Positions 1-9,595 of a stretch of DNA of 64,000 bases are shown piece after piece. This DNA comes from Paracoccaceae bacterium. GTDB lineage: Bacteria; Pseudomonadota; Alphaproteobacteria; Rhodobacterales; Rhodobacteraceae. The stretch's first letter is position 1. Every line of letters begins with the position of its first letter. A program made the translations under genes and the position numbers. Where the stretch lies: positions 92,634 through 156,633 of the forward strand of contig JAFGTV010000001.1 in the NCBI GenBank assembly GCA_016938875.1. The letters are read 5' to 3'. Below the pieces are notes generated by a model. It worked only from the letters and a program-made list of their open reading frames with translations. It was not told the origin of the DNA and did not search any database.

Positions 1-1286
<1,286 letters not shown>

Positions 1287-1303
1287 TCCGGCCACGAGAC
1301 CTG

Positions 1304-1340
1304 AACCCGCCGCGCCCTGATCGCGGCGGGTTTTCCTTTG
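1304..1340 (+). terminator. Rho-independent terminator after ftsH
   Basis: AACCCGCCGCG (1304-1314) pairs perfectly with CGCGGCGGGTT (1322-1332) across a 7-base loop and is followed by a T-rich tail (TTTTCCTTTG). It lies 17 bases after the ftsH stop codon. Confidence 0.85.
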
Positions 1341-1499
1341 TCTGCCCCTCAGGTTGCGCGCGTGAGGCGCACCCAAATCGTCCGGACCTTGCCGCGGCCG
1401 CGGGCGTGGGGGATTGTGCGGGAAATGCTGTGCGTAGGATCCAGGTGGGCTATATCGCAGGCGCAACCCATTGTGGTGTCACGAAAGCGAGGAAGAGCC

Positions 1500-3176
1500 A
1501 TGGCCCATTTGACGGATATCGAGATTGCCCGTGCTGCACAAAAACGCCCGATCCAGCAGATCGGCGCAGAGCTGGGCATTCCCGAGGCCGATCTGGTGCC
1601 ATACGGCCATGACAAGGCAAAGCTGAGCGCGCCATTCATCGCCGGGCTGGCGGATCGGCCCGATGGCCGGCTGATCCTGGTGACGGCGATCAACCCCACC
1701 CCTGCGGGGGAGGGCAAGACCACCACGACCGTGGGGTTGGGCGATGGCCTGGCACGGTTGGGCAAGCGCGCCGCGATCTGCATTCGAGAGGCCTCGCTGG
1801 GTCCGTGTTTCGGGATGAAGGGCGGGGCGGCCGGCGGCGGTCATGCGCAGGTGGTTCCGATGGAGGACATGAACCTGCATTTCACCGGTGATTTCCATGC
1901 GATCACCAGTGCGCACAACCTGTTGGCGGCGATGATCGACAATCACATCCATTGGGGCAACGATCTGGGCATCGACCAGCGCCGTGTCACCTGGCGCCGG
2001 GTGATGGACATGAACGACCGGGCGCTGCGCGACATGGTCTGTGCGCTGGGCGGGGTGGCCAACGGGTTCCCGCGCGAGACCGGGTTCGACATCACCGTCG
2101 CGTCCGAGGTGATGGCGATCCTGTGCCTGGCCACCGACCTGGCGGATTTGCAGCGCCGCCTGGGCGACATCATCGTGGGCTATACCCGCGACAAGGCGCC
2201 GGTTCTGGCCCGCGATCTAAAGGCCGACGGGGCGATGACGGTGCTGCTGCGCGATGCGATGCAGCCCAACCTGGTGCAAACGCTGGAAAACACCCCGGCC
2301 TTTGTCCATGGGGGGCCGTTCGCCAATATCGCCCATGGCTGCAATTCGGTGATCGCCACCACGACCGCGCTTAAGCTGGCCGATTACGTGGTGACCGAGG
2401 CCGGGTTCGGCGCCGATCTGGGGGCCGAGAAGTTCATGAACATCAAGTGTCGCAAGGCCGGCCTGGCGCCTGCGGCGGTGGTCATCGTGGCGACCGTCAA
2501 GGCGCTGAAGATGAACGGCGGCGTGGCCCGCGATGCCTTGGGGGCCGAGGATGTGGCAGCGCTCCGGGCCGGGTGCGCCAACCTGGGGCGTCATATCGAG
2601 AACGTGAAATCCTTTGGCGTGCCGGTAGTCGTGGCGATCAACCATTTCACCGGCGACACCGAGGCCGAGATCGCCGCCGTTCAGGCCTATGTCGCCACCC
2701 AGGGCAGCGAGGCGATCCTGTGCACCCATTGGGCCGAGGGCGGCGCCGGGGCCAAGGCGCTGGCCGCGCGCGTGGTCGAGATCGCCGAGGCGGACGGGGC
2801 CGATTTCGCGCCGCTCTATCCCGACGAAATGGGCTTTTTCGCCAAGATCGAAACCATCGCCAAGCGTATTTACCGCGCTGACGAGGTGCTGGCCGACAAA
2901 TCCGTGCGCGATCAGCTGGACGCGTGGGAGCGCGCCGGTTACGGCCATCTGCCGATCTGCATGGCCAAGACGCAGTATTCCTTTACCACCGATCCGACCC
3001 GGCGCGGCGCGCCCGTGGGCCATTCGGTTCCGGTGCGCGAGGTGCGCCTGGCCGCAGGGGCCGGGTTCGTCGTGGTGATCTGCGGAGAGATCATGACCAT
3101 GCCGGGTCTGCCCCGCCACCCCGCCGCCGAGACGATCGGGCTGAACGATCTGGGCCAGGTCGAGGGCTTGTTCTAG
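1500..3176 (+). CDS. fhs: Formate-tetrahydrofolate ligase
   Basis: This enzyme makes 10-formyl-tetrahydrofolate from formate, THF and ATP in the cytosol. The product is 558 residues, the usual family length. The P-loop PTPAGEGKT is at residues 67-75 and the N-terminus [17 protein letters not shown] is typical of the family. The frame is open for 162 bases upstream, but the ATG at 1500 has a Shine-Dalgarno-like GAGGAAG and matches the family start, so the longer form is rejected. FolD, PurU and 5-FCL in the same window carry out the neighbouring steps of one-carbon metabolism. In roseobacters Fhs often serves formate production or oxidation from methylated compounds; that role is inference here. 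Confidence 0.96.
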   Translation: MAHLTDIEIARAAQKRPIQQIGAELGIPEADLVPYGHDKAKLSAPFIAGLADRPDGRLILVTAINPTPAGEGKTTTTVGLGDGLARLGKRAAICIREASLGPCFGMKGGAAGGGHAQVVPMEDMNLHFTGDFHAITSAHNLLAAMIDNHIHWGNDLGIDQRRVTWRRVMDMNDRALRDMVCALGGVANGFPRETGFDITVASEVMAILCLATDLADLQRRLGDIIVGYTRDKAPVLARDLKADGAMTVLLRDAMQPNLVQTLENTPAFVHGGPFANIAHGCNSVIATTTALKLADYVVTEAGFGADLGAEKFMNIKCRKAGLAPAAVVIVATVKALKMNGGVARDALGAEDVAALRAGCANLGRHIENVKSFGVPVVVAINHFTGDTEAEIAAVQAYVATQGSEAILCTHWAEGGAGAKALAARVVEIAEADGADFAPLYPDEMGFFAKIETIAKRIYRADEVLADKSVRDQLDAWERAGYGHLPICMAKTQYSFTTDPTRRGAPVGHSVPVREVRLAAGAGFVVVICGEIMTMPGLPRHPAAETIGLNDLGQVEGLF

Positions 3177-3249
3177 GCTTGCACGCATTGCGGCGCACGC
3201 ATCGGCGCGGTAACACTCGACCTGAGTTTCCCTGCAACAGGACGCGCAG

Positions 3250-3558
3250 ATGATCCCGCCCGAAGCCTGCCAAGACATGACCGAGTTGCGCGTTCAGATC
3301 GACGCGCTGGATCGCGAATTGGTGGCGCTGCTGGCCCGACGGGCCGGCTATATCGACCGCGCCGCCGAGCTGAAGCCCGGCGAGGGGCTGCCGGCGCGCA
3401 TCGGGTCGCGCATCGACGACGTAATCGCCAAGGTGCGCGCGCGCGCCGGGGAAGAGGGGCTGGACCCCGATCTGGCCGAGGCCCTGTGGCATGAGCTGAT
3501 CGAATGGGCGATCCGGCGCGAAGAGGCCGCGATGGCCAGCAGAAAGGACAACCGATGA
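3250..3558 (+). CDS. Chorismate mutase, AroQ class
   Basis: A 102-residue all-helical protein with the AroQ pattern: an N-terminal helix [20 protein letters not shown], then a lysine (AAELKPGE) and a C-terminal helix [19 protein letters not shown]. AroQ enzymes convert chorismate to prephenate; some relatives are isochorismate-pyruvate lyases, and the sequence alone does not exclude that. The stop codon overlaps the folD start (ATGA at 3555-3558), so the two genes are translationally coupled although the pathways are not obviously related. The ATG at 3250 follows GCAG rather than a strong ribosome site; the ATG at codon 13 is an alternative start. Confidence 0.85.
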   Translation: MIPPEACQDMTELRVQIDALDRELVALLARRAGYIDRAAELKPGEGLPARIGSRIDDVIAKVRARAGEEGLDPDLAEALWHELIEWAIRREEAAMASRKDNR

Positions 3559-4457
3559 GTGCGACCCTGATCGACGGAAAGGCCTTTGCCGCGACCATCC
3601 GCGCCAAGGTGGCAGAGCATGTGCGCCATCTGCGCGACGAACATGGGCTGACCCCGGGGCTGGCCGTGGTTCTGGTCGGCGAGGATCCCGCCAGCCAGGT
3701 CTATGTGCGCAACAAGGGCACCCAGACCGAAGAGGCCGGAATGGCCTCTTTCGAACATCGCCTGCCGGTCGAGACCGCGCAGGAAGAGTTGCTGGCGCTG
3801 ATCGCGCGGTTGAATGCGGCACCTGCGGTGCACGGAATTCTGGTGCAACTTCCGTTGCCTGGCCACATTGATGCGGCCGAAGTTCTGAATGCCATCGACC
3901 CGGCCAAGGATGTCGATGGCTTTCACATTTCGAACGTCGGGCTCTTGGCGACGGGGCAAAAGGCGATGGTGCCCTGCACGCCCCTGGGATGCCTGATGAT
4001 GCTGCGCGATCATCTGGGCGATCTGTCCGGGCTGGACGCGGTCGTCGTGGGCCGGTCCAATATCGTGGGCAAGCCGATGGCGCATCTGCTGCTGCGCGAC
4101 AGCGCGACGGTGACGATCGCGCATTCGCGCACCCGCGATCTGGCCGCGGTGTGCCGCCGCGCCGATATCCTGGTGGCTGCCGTGGGTCGCCCGCAGATGA
4201 TCCCGGGCGATTGGGTGAAACCCGGCGCCACGGTGATCGACGTGGGCATCAACCGCATTCCCGCGCCGGAACGTGGCGAGGGCAAGACGCGGCTGGTGGG
4301 CGACGTGGATTTCGACAGTGCCGTGCAGGTGGCCGGTGCAATCACCCCGGTGCCCGGCGGCGTGGGGCCGATGACCATCGCCTGCCTGCTGGCCAATACG
4401 GTCACCGCGTGCTGCCGCGCCCATGGCCTGGCAGAGCCCGAGGGGCTGACCGCCTAA
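3555..4457 (+). CDS. folD: Bifunctional methylene-THF dehydrogenase/methenyl-THF cyclohydrolase
   Basis: FolD interconverts 5,10-methylene-, methenyl- and 10-formyl-THF, using NADP. The 300-residue product carries the catalytic [14 protein letters not shown] segment (Tyr and Lys of the YxxxK motif near residue 55), [13 protein letters not shown] for cofactor binding and the C-terminal signature [10 protein letters not shown]. The start ATG overlaps the chorismate mutase stop in ATGA. The stop TAA shares bases with the stop of the convergent thioesterase gene (CTAA at 4454-4457), leaving no room for a terminator between them. It continues the one-carbon set begun by fhs. Confidence 0.97.
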   Translation: MSATLIDGKAFAATIRAKVAEHVRHLRDEHGLTPGLAVVLVGEDPASQVYVRNKGTQTEEAGMASFEHRLPVETAQEELLALIARLNAAPAVHGILVQLPLPGHIDAAEVLNAIDPAKDVDGFHISNVGLLATGQKAMVPCTPLGCLMMLRDHLGDLSGLDAVVVGRSNIVGKPMAHLLLRDSATVTIAHSRTRDLAAVCRRADILVAAVGRPQMIPGDWVKPGATVIDVGINRIPAPERGEGKTRLVGDVDFDSAVQVAGAITPVPGGVGPMTIACLLANTVTACCRAHGLAEPEGLTA

Positions 4458-4888
4458 ACCGGCACCGGCACCATCGTGCCCAACAGCGTCGCGACGTGAC
4501 GCTGCCCTGCGCCATCTTCGGCGTGGACATCGGCGCGCACGATCACCAGGCGGCGGCCTGCCTTGATCACCTCGCCGCGCGCGATCAGCCGGCTGCCATT
4601 GGCGGGGGCCAGCAGGTGGATCTTCATCTCGCTGGTCAGCACCTCGTGGCCCGGGGGCATCAGGCTGAGGGCCGCATACCCCGCCGCGCTATCGCCCAGC
4701 GCAAAGGCAATAGCGGCATGGGCGTAGCCCTGTTGCTGCCCGAATTCGGGACGGATCGGGGCCGCGATCACCACCTTTCCGGGGTCCAGCGCGACGATTT
4801 CAGCGCCAAGGCTGGACATCATCGCTTGGGCGGCAAAGCTTTGCTTTACGGTTTTGGCGTAATCGGGATTCTGAGGGGGTGAGACCAT
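4454..4888 (-). CDS. PaaI-family hotdog thioesterase
   Basis: A 144-residue single hotdog-fold protein. The segment [20 protein letters not shown] matches the helix and catalytic Asp of PaaI/YbgC-like acyl-CoA thioesterases, and the C-terminal half has the usual alternating strands ([20 protein letters not shown]). Family members hydrolyse acyl- or aryl-CoA thioesters; the substrate here cannot be read. There is no phenylacetate gene nearby, so the paaI symbol is not assigned. It is divergent from the LytTR gene and its stop overlaps that of folD. Confidence 0.85.
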   Translation of the reverse strand: MVSPPQNPDYAKTVKQSFAAQAMMSSLGAEIVALDPGKVVIAAPIRPEFGQQQGYAHAAIAFALGDSAAGYAALSLMPPGHEVLTSEMKIHLLAPANGSRLIARGEVIKAGRRLVIVRADVHAEDGAGQRHVATLLGTMVPVPV

Positions 4889-5034
4889 CGGCGCGGCTTT
4901 TCTGCTGGGGACGGGGCCAGCCTAAGCCCCTGCGACGTGAGAGCACAAGGGCCGGGGGTGCGCAGCCTTGAACCTTCCTGTAGCGGCAGGCATTGTGCCC
5001 TGCGCGATGTCGCGGGACGGGGATTTGAGCCGAA

Positions 5035-5064
5035 CTGATATTCTGATAATTGAACAATTATAAT
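5035..5064 (+). promoter_or_regulatory. Likely promoter/operator of the LytTR gene
   Basis: An AT-rich island in GC-rich DNA. It holds a perfect -10 hexamer TATAAT (5059-5064) with no good -35, a direct repeat CTGATA (5035-5040 and 5043-5048, 8 bp apart) and a palindrome ATAATTG-AA-CAATTAT (5046-5061). Paired direct repeats are the kind of site LytTR domains bind, so autoregulation is a reasonable inference but is not shown. Confidence 0.5.
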
Positions 5065-5080
5065 AAGTGGATCTTTTGAC

Positions 5081-5839
5081 GTGCTAGGTGACCTGAAGGC
5101 GGCGCTGCTGCACCCGGCCACGCTGGTTGTCTGGGCCGTATTGTCGGTTTGGCTGACCCTGTCGGGCCCCTTTGCAACCTACGAGGCGGCGTCGTTGGCG
5201 CAGCGGGCGTTTTATTGGCCCTTGGTGGCGGGCCTGGGCGTCGTGGCGGGCGTGTCCCTGCGGCTGGCGATTCGTCGCCGGATGCCCTATCTAAGTTATT
5301 GGCAAGCTTCAGCAATCAGTGCCAGCACGCTGTCGGTGGTGTTGGCGGTTCCGGCGGCCCGGCTGACCGCGGCGATGGCCGGGCAGTCGCAGGATCCCGG
5401 CGCGGTGCCCAGTGGGATAGAGGCCGCAGGCGCGATTTTTGCCGTTGCCATAGGGATGAATGCGCTGCGCTATGTCCTGAGCCCGGGCCACGCCCGCTCC
5501 GCGCCCCCCGCGCCGCCGCTGCCGGTCCTTTTGGACCGGCTTGCGGTGGACAAACGCGCCCCGGTGATCCGGCTGAGTTCGTCTGACCACTATGTGCGGG
5601 TCGTCACCGAGTTGGGCGAGGAAGAGGTATTGATCCGCTTTGCCGACGCCATCGCGGAACTGGAGGGGGCGCAGGGGCTGCGCGTGCACCGCTCGCACTG
5701 GGTCGCGATCCCGGCCGTGCGCGGGCACGTGACCGAAAAAGGCCGGGTTTTCGTGATCACCACCGACGGTGCGCGGGTGCCGGTCAGCCGCAGCTATCGC
5801 GCCGAGGTCGAGGCGCAGGGCCTGTTGCGCGACGCATAG
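5081..5839 (+). CDS. Membrane-bound LytTR-domain transcriptional regulator
   Basis: 252 residues. The N-terminal half has about four hydrophobic segments (PATLVVWAVLSVWLTLSGPF, FYWPLVAGLGVVAGVSL, ASTLSVVLAVPAA and GAIFAVAIGMNALRYVL). The C-terminal 100 residues form a LytTR DNA-binding domain: VIRLSSSDHYVRVVT, then RVHRSHWVAIPAV and VPVSRSYRAEVE. Membrane LytTR proteins sense through the membrane part and bind promoter direct repeats. The GTG at 5081 is used because no upstream in-frame start has a better ribosome site (AAGTGGA about 10 bases away). The last 56 bases overlap the 3' end of convergent pdeM. The target genes are unknown. Confidence 0.85.
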   Translation: MLGDLKAALLHPATLVVWAVLSVWLTLSGPFATYEAASLAQRAFYWPLVAGLGVVAGVSLRLAIRRRMPYLSYWQASAISASTLSVVLAVPAARLTAAMAGQSQDPGAVPSGIEAAGAIFAVAIGMNALRYVLSPGHARSAPPAPPLPVLLDRLAVDKRAPVIRLSSSDHYVRVVTELGEEEVLIRFADAIAELEGAQGLRVHRSHWVAIPAVRGHVTEKGRVFVITTDGARVPVSRSYRAEVEAQGLLRDA

Positions 5840-6488
5840 GCAGCGCGTGGGCGCGCGGCCCCAGAACGATCGCCATCGCCTCGGGGCCCATCAACGCGTC
5901 CAACACCGGCGCGTCCAGCGCCAGCCCCCCGGTATAGGCGCCATAGGCGGGCAGGATCACGCGCGAAGGGTCGGCCAGGAAACAGGGCCGTGCCACCCGT
6001 CGCCCCGCCAGGTTCAGCCGCATCTTGGGGTGGTAATGGCCCGACACCTCGGCCCGGGCATCGGGCCGGGCGATATGGCGAAAGGTCAGCGGCCCGTGCT
6101 GCCACTCGGCCAGCGCGGTGCCGCCAAGGGCCACCGGGCCGGGGTCGTGATTGCCCGCGATCCAGATCCATCGCCGCCCGGCGGCCAACTGCATCAGCCG
6201 TGTCGCGATGTCCGGCGCCAGCGTCGAGGCCGCGGTATCATCGTCGAAACTGTCGCCCAGGCAGATGACCACGCGCGGCGCGGTGGCGGCGATGTCGCCC
6301 TCTAGCCGGGACAGGGTTTCGGCGGTGTCATAGGGCGGCAACAGGGCGCCGCCCCGGCGTGCCAGTCGCTCGGCCTTGCCCAGGTGCAGGTCAGAGACCA
6401 CCAACACCCCCGCCGCGCCCCACCACAGCGCGCCCGAGGGGCAGGCGGTCAGCCGTGCACCGGCCAGGGTGAAATCATGCCCGTTCAT
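5784..6488 (-). CDS. pdeM: Ligase-associated DNA damage response endonuclease PdeM
   Basis: A calcineurin-like metallophosphoesterase of 234 residues with the metal-ligand motifs in order: VVSDLHLGKAERLARRG, LGDSFDD, WIAGNHDPG and VSGHYHPK. The segment LARRGGALLPPYD after DLHLGK is the hallmark of the PdeM group that travels with a bacterial ATP-dependent DNA ligase. It lies directly downstream of the matching DEXH helicase. The ATG at 6488 (MNGHDFTLAGA) fits the family start; a TTG at 6524, only four bases after the helicase stop, is the alternative. The last 56 bases overlap the LytTR gene on the other strand. No ligase or partner exonuclease gene is present in this window. Confidence 0.9.
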   Translation of the reverse strand: MNGHDFTLAGARLTACPSGALWWGAAGVLVVSDLHLGKAERLARRGGALLPPYDTAETLSRLEGDIAATAPRVVICLGDSFDDDTAASTLAPDIATRLMQLAAGRRWIWIAGNHDPGPVALGGTALAEWQHGPLTFRHIARPDARAEVSGHYHPKMRLNLAGRRVARPCFLADPSRVILPAYGAYTGGLALDAPVLDALMGPEAMAIVLGPRAHALPMRRATGPAPRPRRDSCG

Positions 6489-6528
6489 GGCCCCGTGTCG
6501 ATCCCATCGCGGCGCGAATTGCAAGGGG

Positions 6529-8934
6529 TCAGCCCAGCCCGGCCTCTTGCATCAGCCGCGCCGCGGCGGCCTCGATCAGGCGCTCTTCGGCGCTGCCATG
6601 GACCGGGATGCGCCCGGCCTCCAGCAGCAGGGGGGCGGCCAGCGGGGGGATGCGGGCGCAACGCACATGATCGACGCGCCCGCGCACGCGGGTCAGCATG
6701 TCCTCGATCCGGGCGAAATCGACCAGCCCTTTCATCGCCTCCTCGCGGGTGATGTCCAGCAACAGGTGGTCGGGGTCGTATTTCAGCAGCGTGTCATAGA
6801 GGATATCCGAGGAAAAGGTCGCCTGCCGCCCGGTCTTGCGCCGCCCTGGGCTGTTACGCTCGATCAGCCCGGCGATCACGGCGGCACTGCGAAAGGTGCG
6901 TTTCATCACCGCGTTGCCGGCCAGCCAGCCCTCGAACGCCGCGCGCAGCCCGCCGGCGTCCAGCAGGGCGGCGGGGTCGGGGATCTCATCCAGCCCCCAG
7001 ATCAGCGTGGCATAGTCGGTCGCGACAAAGCCCAGCGGCGCCAGCCCCGCCGCCTCCATCCGCTGGGTCAGCAACAGGCCCAGCGTCTGCTGCGCGTTGC
7101 GCCCGGCAAAGCCGTGGACACACAGATGGGCCCGACCGTCATGGGCAAAGCTTTCCACCAGCAGCCGGTCGCGGCTGGGCAGGCGTGACACCTGCCGTTG
7201 CAGCGCCAGCCAGTGGGCGGTGTGGTCGGGCAGGTCGGGCCAGTCGGGGCCCTGCATCATCGCCAGGATACGCTCGGCCAGTTGGGTCGAGGTGGCGAAT
7301 TTGGTGCCTGCATAGACGGCGATCTTGGGGGTTTTGGTGGCGGCGCGGCTGACCTCGACCACCATGTCGCGCAATCCCTCATAGCGTACGATCCGCCCGC
7401 CGATCAGAAAGGTGTCGCCCGGCGTCAGGGTGGCGGCAAAGGCCTCTTCGATCTCGCCCAACGGCGCACCGCCGCCGCGCGCGGGCCGCATCCGCACCTT
7501 GAGCATCTCTGCCGCGACGATGGTGCCCAGGTTCATGCGGATCTGGCGTGCCGTGCGCGGGTCGCGCAGCGCCCAGCGCCCGTCGGGGCCTTGTTTCAGA
7601 CGCTGCCAGCGGTCATAGGCGCGCAGCGCATAGCCGCCGGTGGCCACGAACTCCAGGCAGGCGTCGAACTGCGCGCGCGGCAGATCGCCGTAGGGGCCTG
7701 CGGTGATGATCTCGGCATAAAGGGCGTCGGCGGCAAAGGGTCCGGCGGCGGCGCTGGCCAGGATATGCTGGCACACCACATCGCGCGGCCCCGGCCCGCG
7801 CGGCGCCCCGTCCAGGTCGTGGGCGCGCACGGCGGCCAGGGCCGCGTGGCATTCCAGCACCTCAAAACGGTTGGCCGGGACCATCCGCGCCTTGGACGGC
7901 GCGCTATAGCGGTGGTTGGCCCGGCCGATCCGCTGCACCAGCCGCTTGACGTTTTTCGGCGCGCCGACCTGGATCACCAGATCCACATCGCCCCAGTCGA
8001 TCCCCAGGTCCAGCGACCCGGTGCAGACCACCGCGCGCAAGGCCCCTGTCGCCATCGCCGCCTCGACCTTTTCGCGGGCCTCGCGCGACAATGAGCCGTG
8101 GTGGATCGCGATGGGCAGCGCGTCGTCATTGGCCAGCCAAAGATCGCGAAAGAACAACTCGGCCTGGGCGCGGGTGTTGTGAAAGATCAGCGTGGTGCGG
8201 TGGCGCGCGACCTGTTCCAGGATCGCCGGGATCGCATAGCGCCCGCCGCCGCCCGACCAGGGCGGTGGGGTGCCGGTGTCCAGCATGGCGATGTCGGGCG
8301 CGGGTCCGGGATCGGCGGTCACGATCGCGCAGGGGTCGGGGTACGGCGCCAGGAACCGGCCCAGCGCGGCGGGATCCTCGACCGTGGCCGACAGCCCCAC
8401 CCGGCGCAGCCCGGGGCACATCCGGCTGAGCCGCGCCAGCCCCAGCATCAGTTGATCGCCGCGCTTGGACTCGGCCAGGGCGTGCACCTCGTCCACGATC
8501 ACCCGGCGCAAACCGGCGAATATCCGCGGCGCGTCCTCGTAGCTGAGCAGCAACGCCAGGCTTTCGGGGGTGCTCAGCAGGATATGCGGGGGATCGGCGC
8601 GCTGCTGCCGCCGCCGGGTCTGCGAGGTGTCGCCGGTGCGGTCCTCGACCCGGATCGGCAGGCCCATCTCGGCGATCGGGGTGCCCAGGTTGCGGCGGAT
8701 GTCCGCAGTCAGCGCCTTGAGCGGCGAAATGTAGAGCGTGTGCAAGCCCGGGGCAGGGTTTTGCGCAATTTCGGCCAGCGAAGGCAGGAATCCTGCAAGT
8801 GTCTTGCCCCCGCCCGTCGGCGCGATCAACAGCAGCGCAGGCGCGTTCGCACGCGCCATCAGCGCGGTTTGGTGGGGATGGATGGTCCAGTCGCGGGCGG
8901 CGAACCAGTCGGTGAAACGGGCGGGCATCTGCAT
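6529..8934 (-). CDS. Ligase-associated DNA damage response DEXH-box helicase (Lhr-like)
   Basis: An 801-residue superfamily 2 helicase. The Q-like motif HPHQTALMARA precedes Walker A APTGGGKT (residues 38-45); Walker B is the DEVH box VIVDEVHALAES (about 146-155), followed by SATVEDP and the motif VI region LVQRIGRANHR. The long C-terminal region matches the Lhr-like winged-helix and beta domains. Such helicases form the ligase-associated repair module with PdeM, an exonuclease and an ATP-dependent ligase. It is the first gene of the helicase-pdeM pair. Two methionines (MQM) could start the protein; the upstream one is given. Confidence 0.92.
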   Translation of the reverse strand: MQMPARFTDWFAARDWTIHPHQTALMARANAPALLLIAPTGGGKTLAGFLPSLAEIAQNPAPGLHTLYISPLKALTADIRRNLGTPIAEMGLPIRVEDRTGDTSQTRRRQQRADPPHILLSTPESLALLLSYEDAPRIFAGLRRVIVDEVHALAESKRGDQLMLGLARLSRMCPGLRRVGLSATVEDPAALGRFLAPYPDPCAIVTADPGPAPDIAMLDTGTPPPWSGGGGRYAIPAILEQVARHRTTLIFHNTRAQAELFFRDLWLANDDALPIAIHHGSLSREAREKVEAAMATGALRAVVCTGSLDLGIDWGDVDLVIQVGAPKNVKRLVQRIGRANHRYSAPSKARMVPANRFEVLECHAALAAVRAHDLDGAPRGPGPRDVVCQHILASAAAGPFAADALYAEIITAGPYGDLPRAQFDACLEFVATGGYALRAYDRWQRLKQGPDGRWALRDPRTARQIRMNLGTIVAAEMLKVRMRPARGGGAPLGEIEEAFAATLTPGDTFLIGGRIVRYEGLRDMVVEVSRAATKTPKIAVYAGTKFATSTQLAERILAMMQGPDWPDLPDHTAHWLALQRQVSRLPSRDRLLVESFAHDGRAHLCVHGFAGRNAQQTLGLLLTQRMEAAGLAPLGFVATDYATLIWGLDEIPDPAALLDAGGLRAAFEGWLAGNAVMKRTFRSAAVIAGLIERNSPGRRKTGRQATFSSDILYDTLLKYDPDHLLLDITREEAMKGLVDFARIEDMLTRVRGRVDHVRCARIPPLAAPLLLEAGRIPVHGSAEERLIEAAAARLMQEAGLG

Positions 8935-9026
8935 GGGGTTGATTTAGCGCCCAGCGTGGGGATTTTCAGAAAAAGTTTTGTCCGAAACGCGTTGAATGCT
9001 CGACTGCGCGTCCCTGCCGAGGCCGC

Positions 9027-9464
9027 TCAGCCCTCGATCCAGATTGTAACCGGCCCGTCATTGACCAACGACACGGCCATGTCCGCGCCAAAGCGCCCGG
9101 TGGCGACCGTCACCCCCAGATCGCGCAGCGCCTGGGCAAACACCTGGTAGAGGTCCGCCCCGATTTCTGGTGCGGCGGCGGCGGAAAAACCGGGGCGATT
9201 GCCGCGTGTCGTATCCGCGGCCAGGGTGAACTGGCTGACCACCAGCGCTGCGCCCCCGGTGTCCAGCAGCGCGCGGTTCATCTTGTCCGCGTCATCCTTG
9301 AATATGCGCATCCGTGCGATCCGTCCGGCCAGCTTTTCGGCGCGGGCCGCGTCGTCCTCCGCCATCGCGCAGACCAGGATCAACAGCCCCGGCCCGATCT
9401 GGCCGATCACCTCGCCGTCGACCCGCACGGCGGCCTCGCTCACCCGCTGAACCAGTGCCCTCAT
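9027..9464 (-). CDS. dtd: D-aminoacyl-tRNA deacylase
   Basis: DTD removes D-amino acids, and mischarged glycine, from tRNA in the cytosol. The 145-residue protein has the family N-terminus [18 protein letters not shown], the SQFTLAADT motif (SQxT) and a NGPVT-type motif seen as [10 protein letters not shown] at the C-terminus. The ribosome site AGGAAAGGA lies a few bases upstream. A 32-codon open frame ends in ATGA overlap with this start and is listed separately. Confidence 0.96.
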   Translation of the reverse strand: MRALVQRVSEAAVRVDGEVIGQIGPGLLILVCAMAEDDAARAEKLAGRIARMRIFKDDADKMNRALLDTGGAALVVSQFTLAADTTRGNRPGFSAAAAPEIGADLYQVFAQALRDLGVTVATGRFGADMAVSLVNDGPVTIWIEG

Positions 9465-9559
9465 GACGAATTCCTTTCCTCAGGCGGGGTGGTGCCCGCG
9501 CGTGTGATGGTGACGGCGGTGGCGCGCATCCCCGGCGCCGCGCCCGCGCACAGGATCAT
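9461..9559 (-). CDS. Possible 32-residue leader ORF overlapping the dtd start
   Basis: An open frame of 33 codons ([12 protein letters not shown] to PEERNSS) whose TGA overlaps the dtd ATG as ATGA. The in-frame codon just upstream region holds a TAG, so it cannot be longer. The ribosome site is weak (TAGGACG about 12 bases away) and the product resembles nothing I know. It may be only a chance frame in GC-rich DNA; the exact ATGA junction is the reason for listing it. Confidence 0.2.
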   Translation of the reverse strand: MILCAGAAPGMRATAVTITRAGTTPPEERNSS

Positions 9560-9595
9560 CGCCGCGGCCCGTCCTACCTAGTGTCCGCAGCGCGC

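Noticed and set aside
1338..1499. Extra 54 codons in front of fhs
   Set aside because: The ATG at 1500 matches the family N-terminus and has a ribosome site; the upstream part is arginine-rich and overlaps the ftsH terminator.
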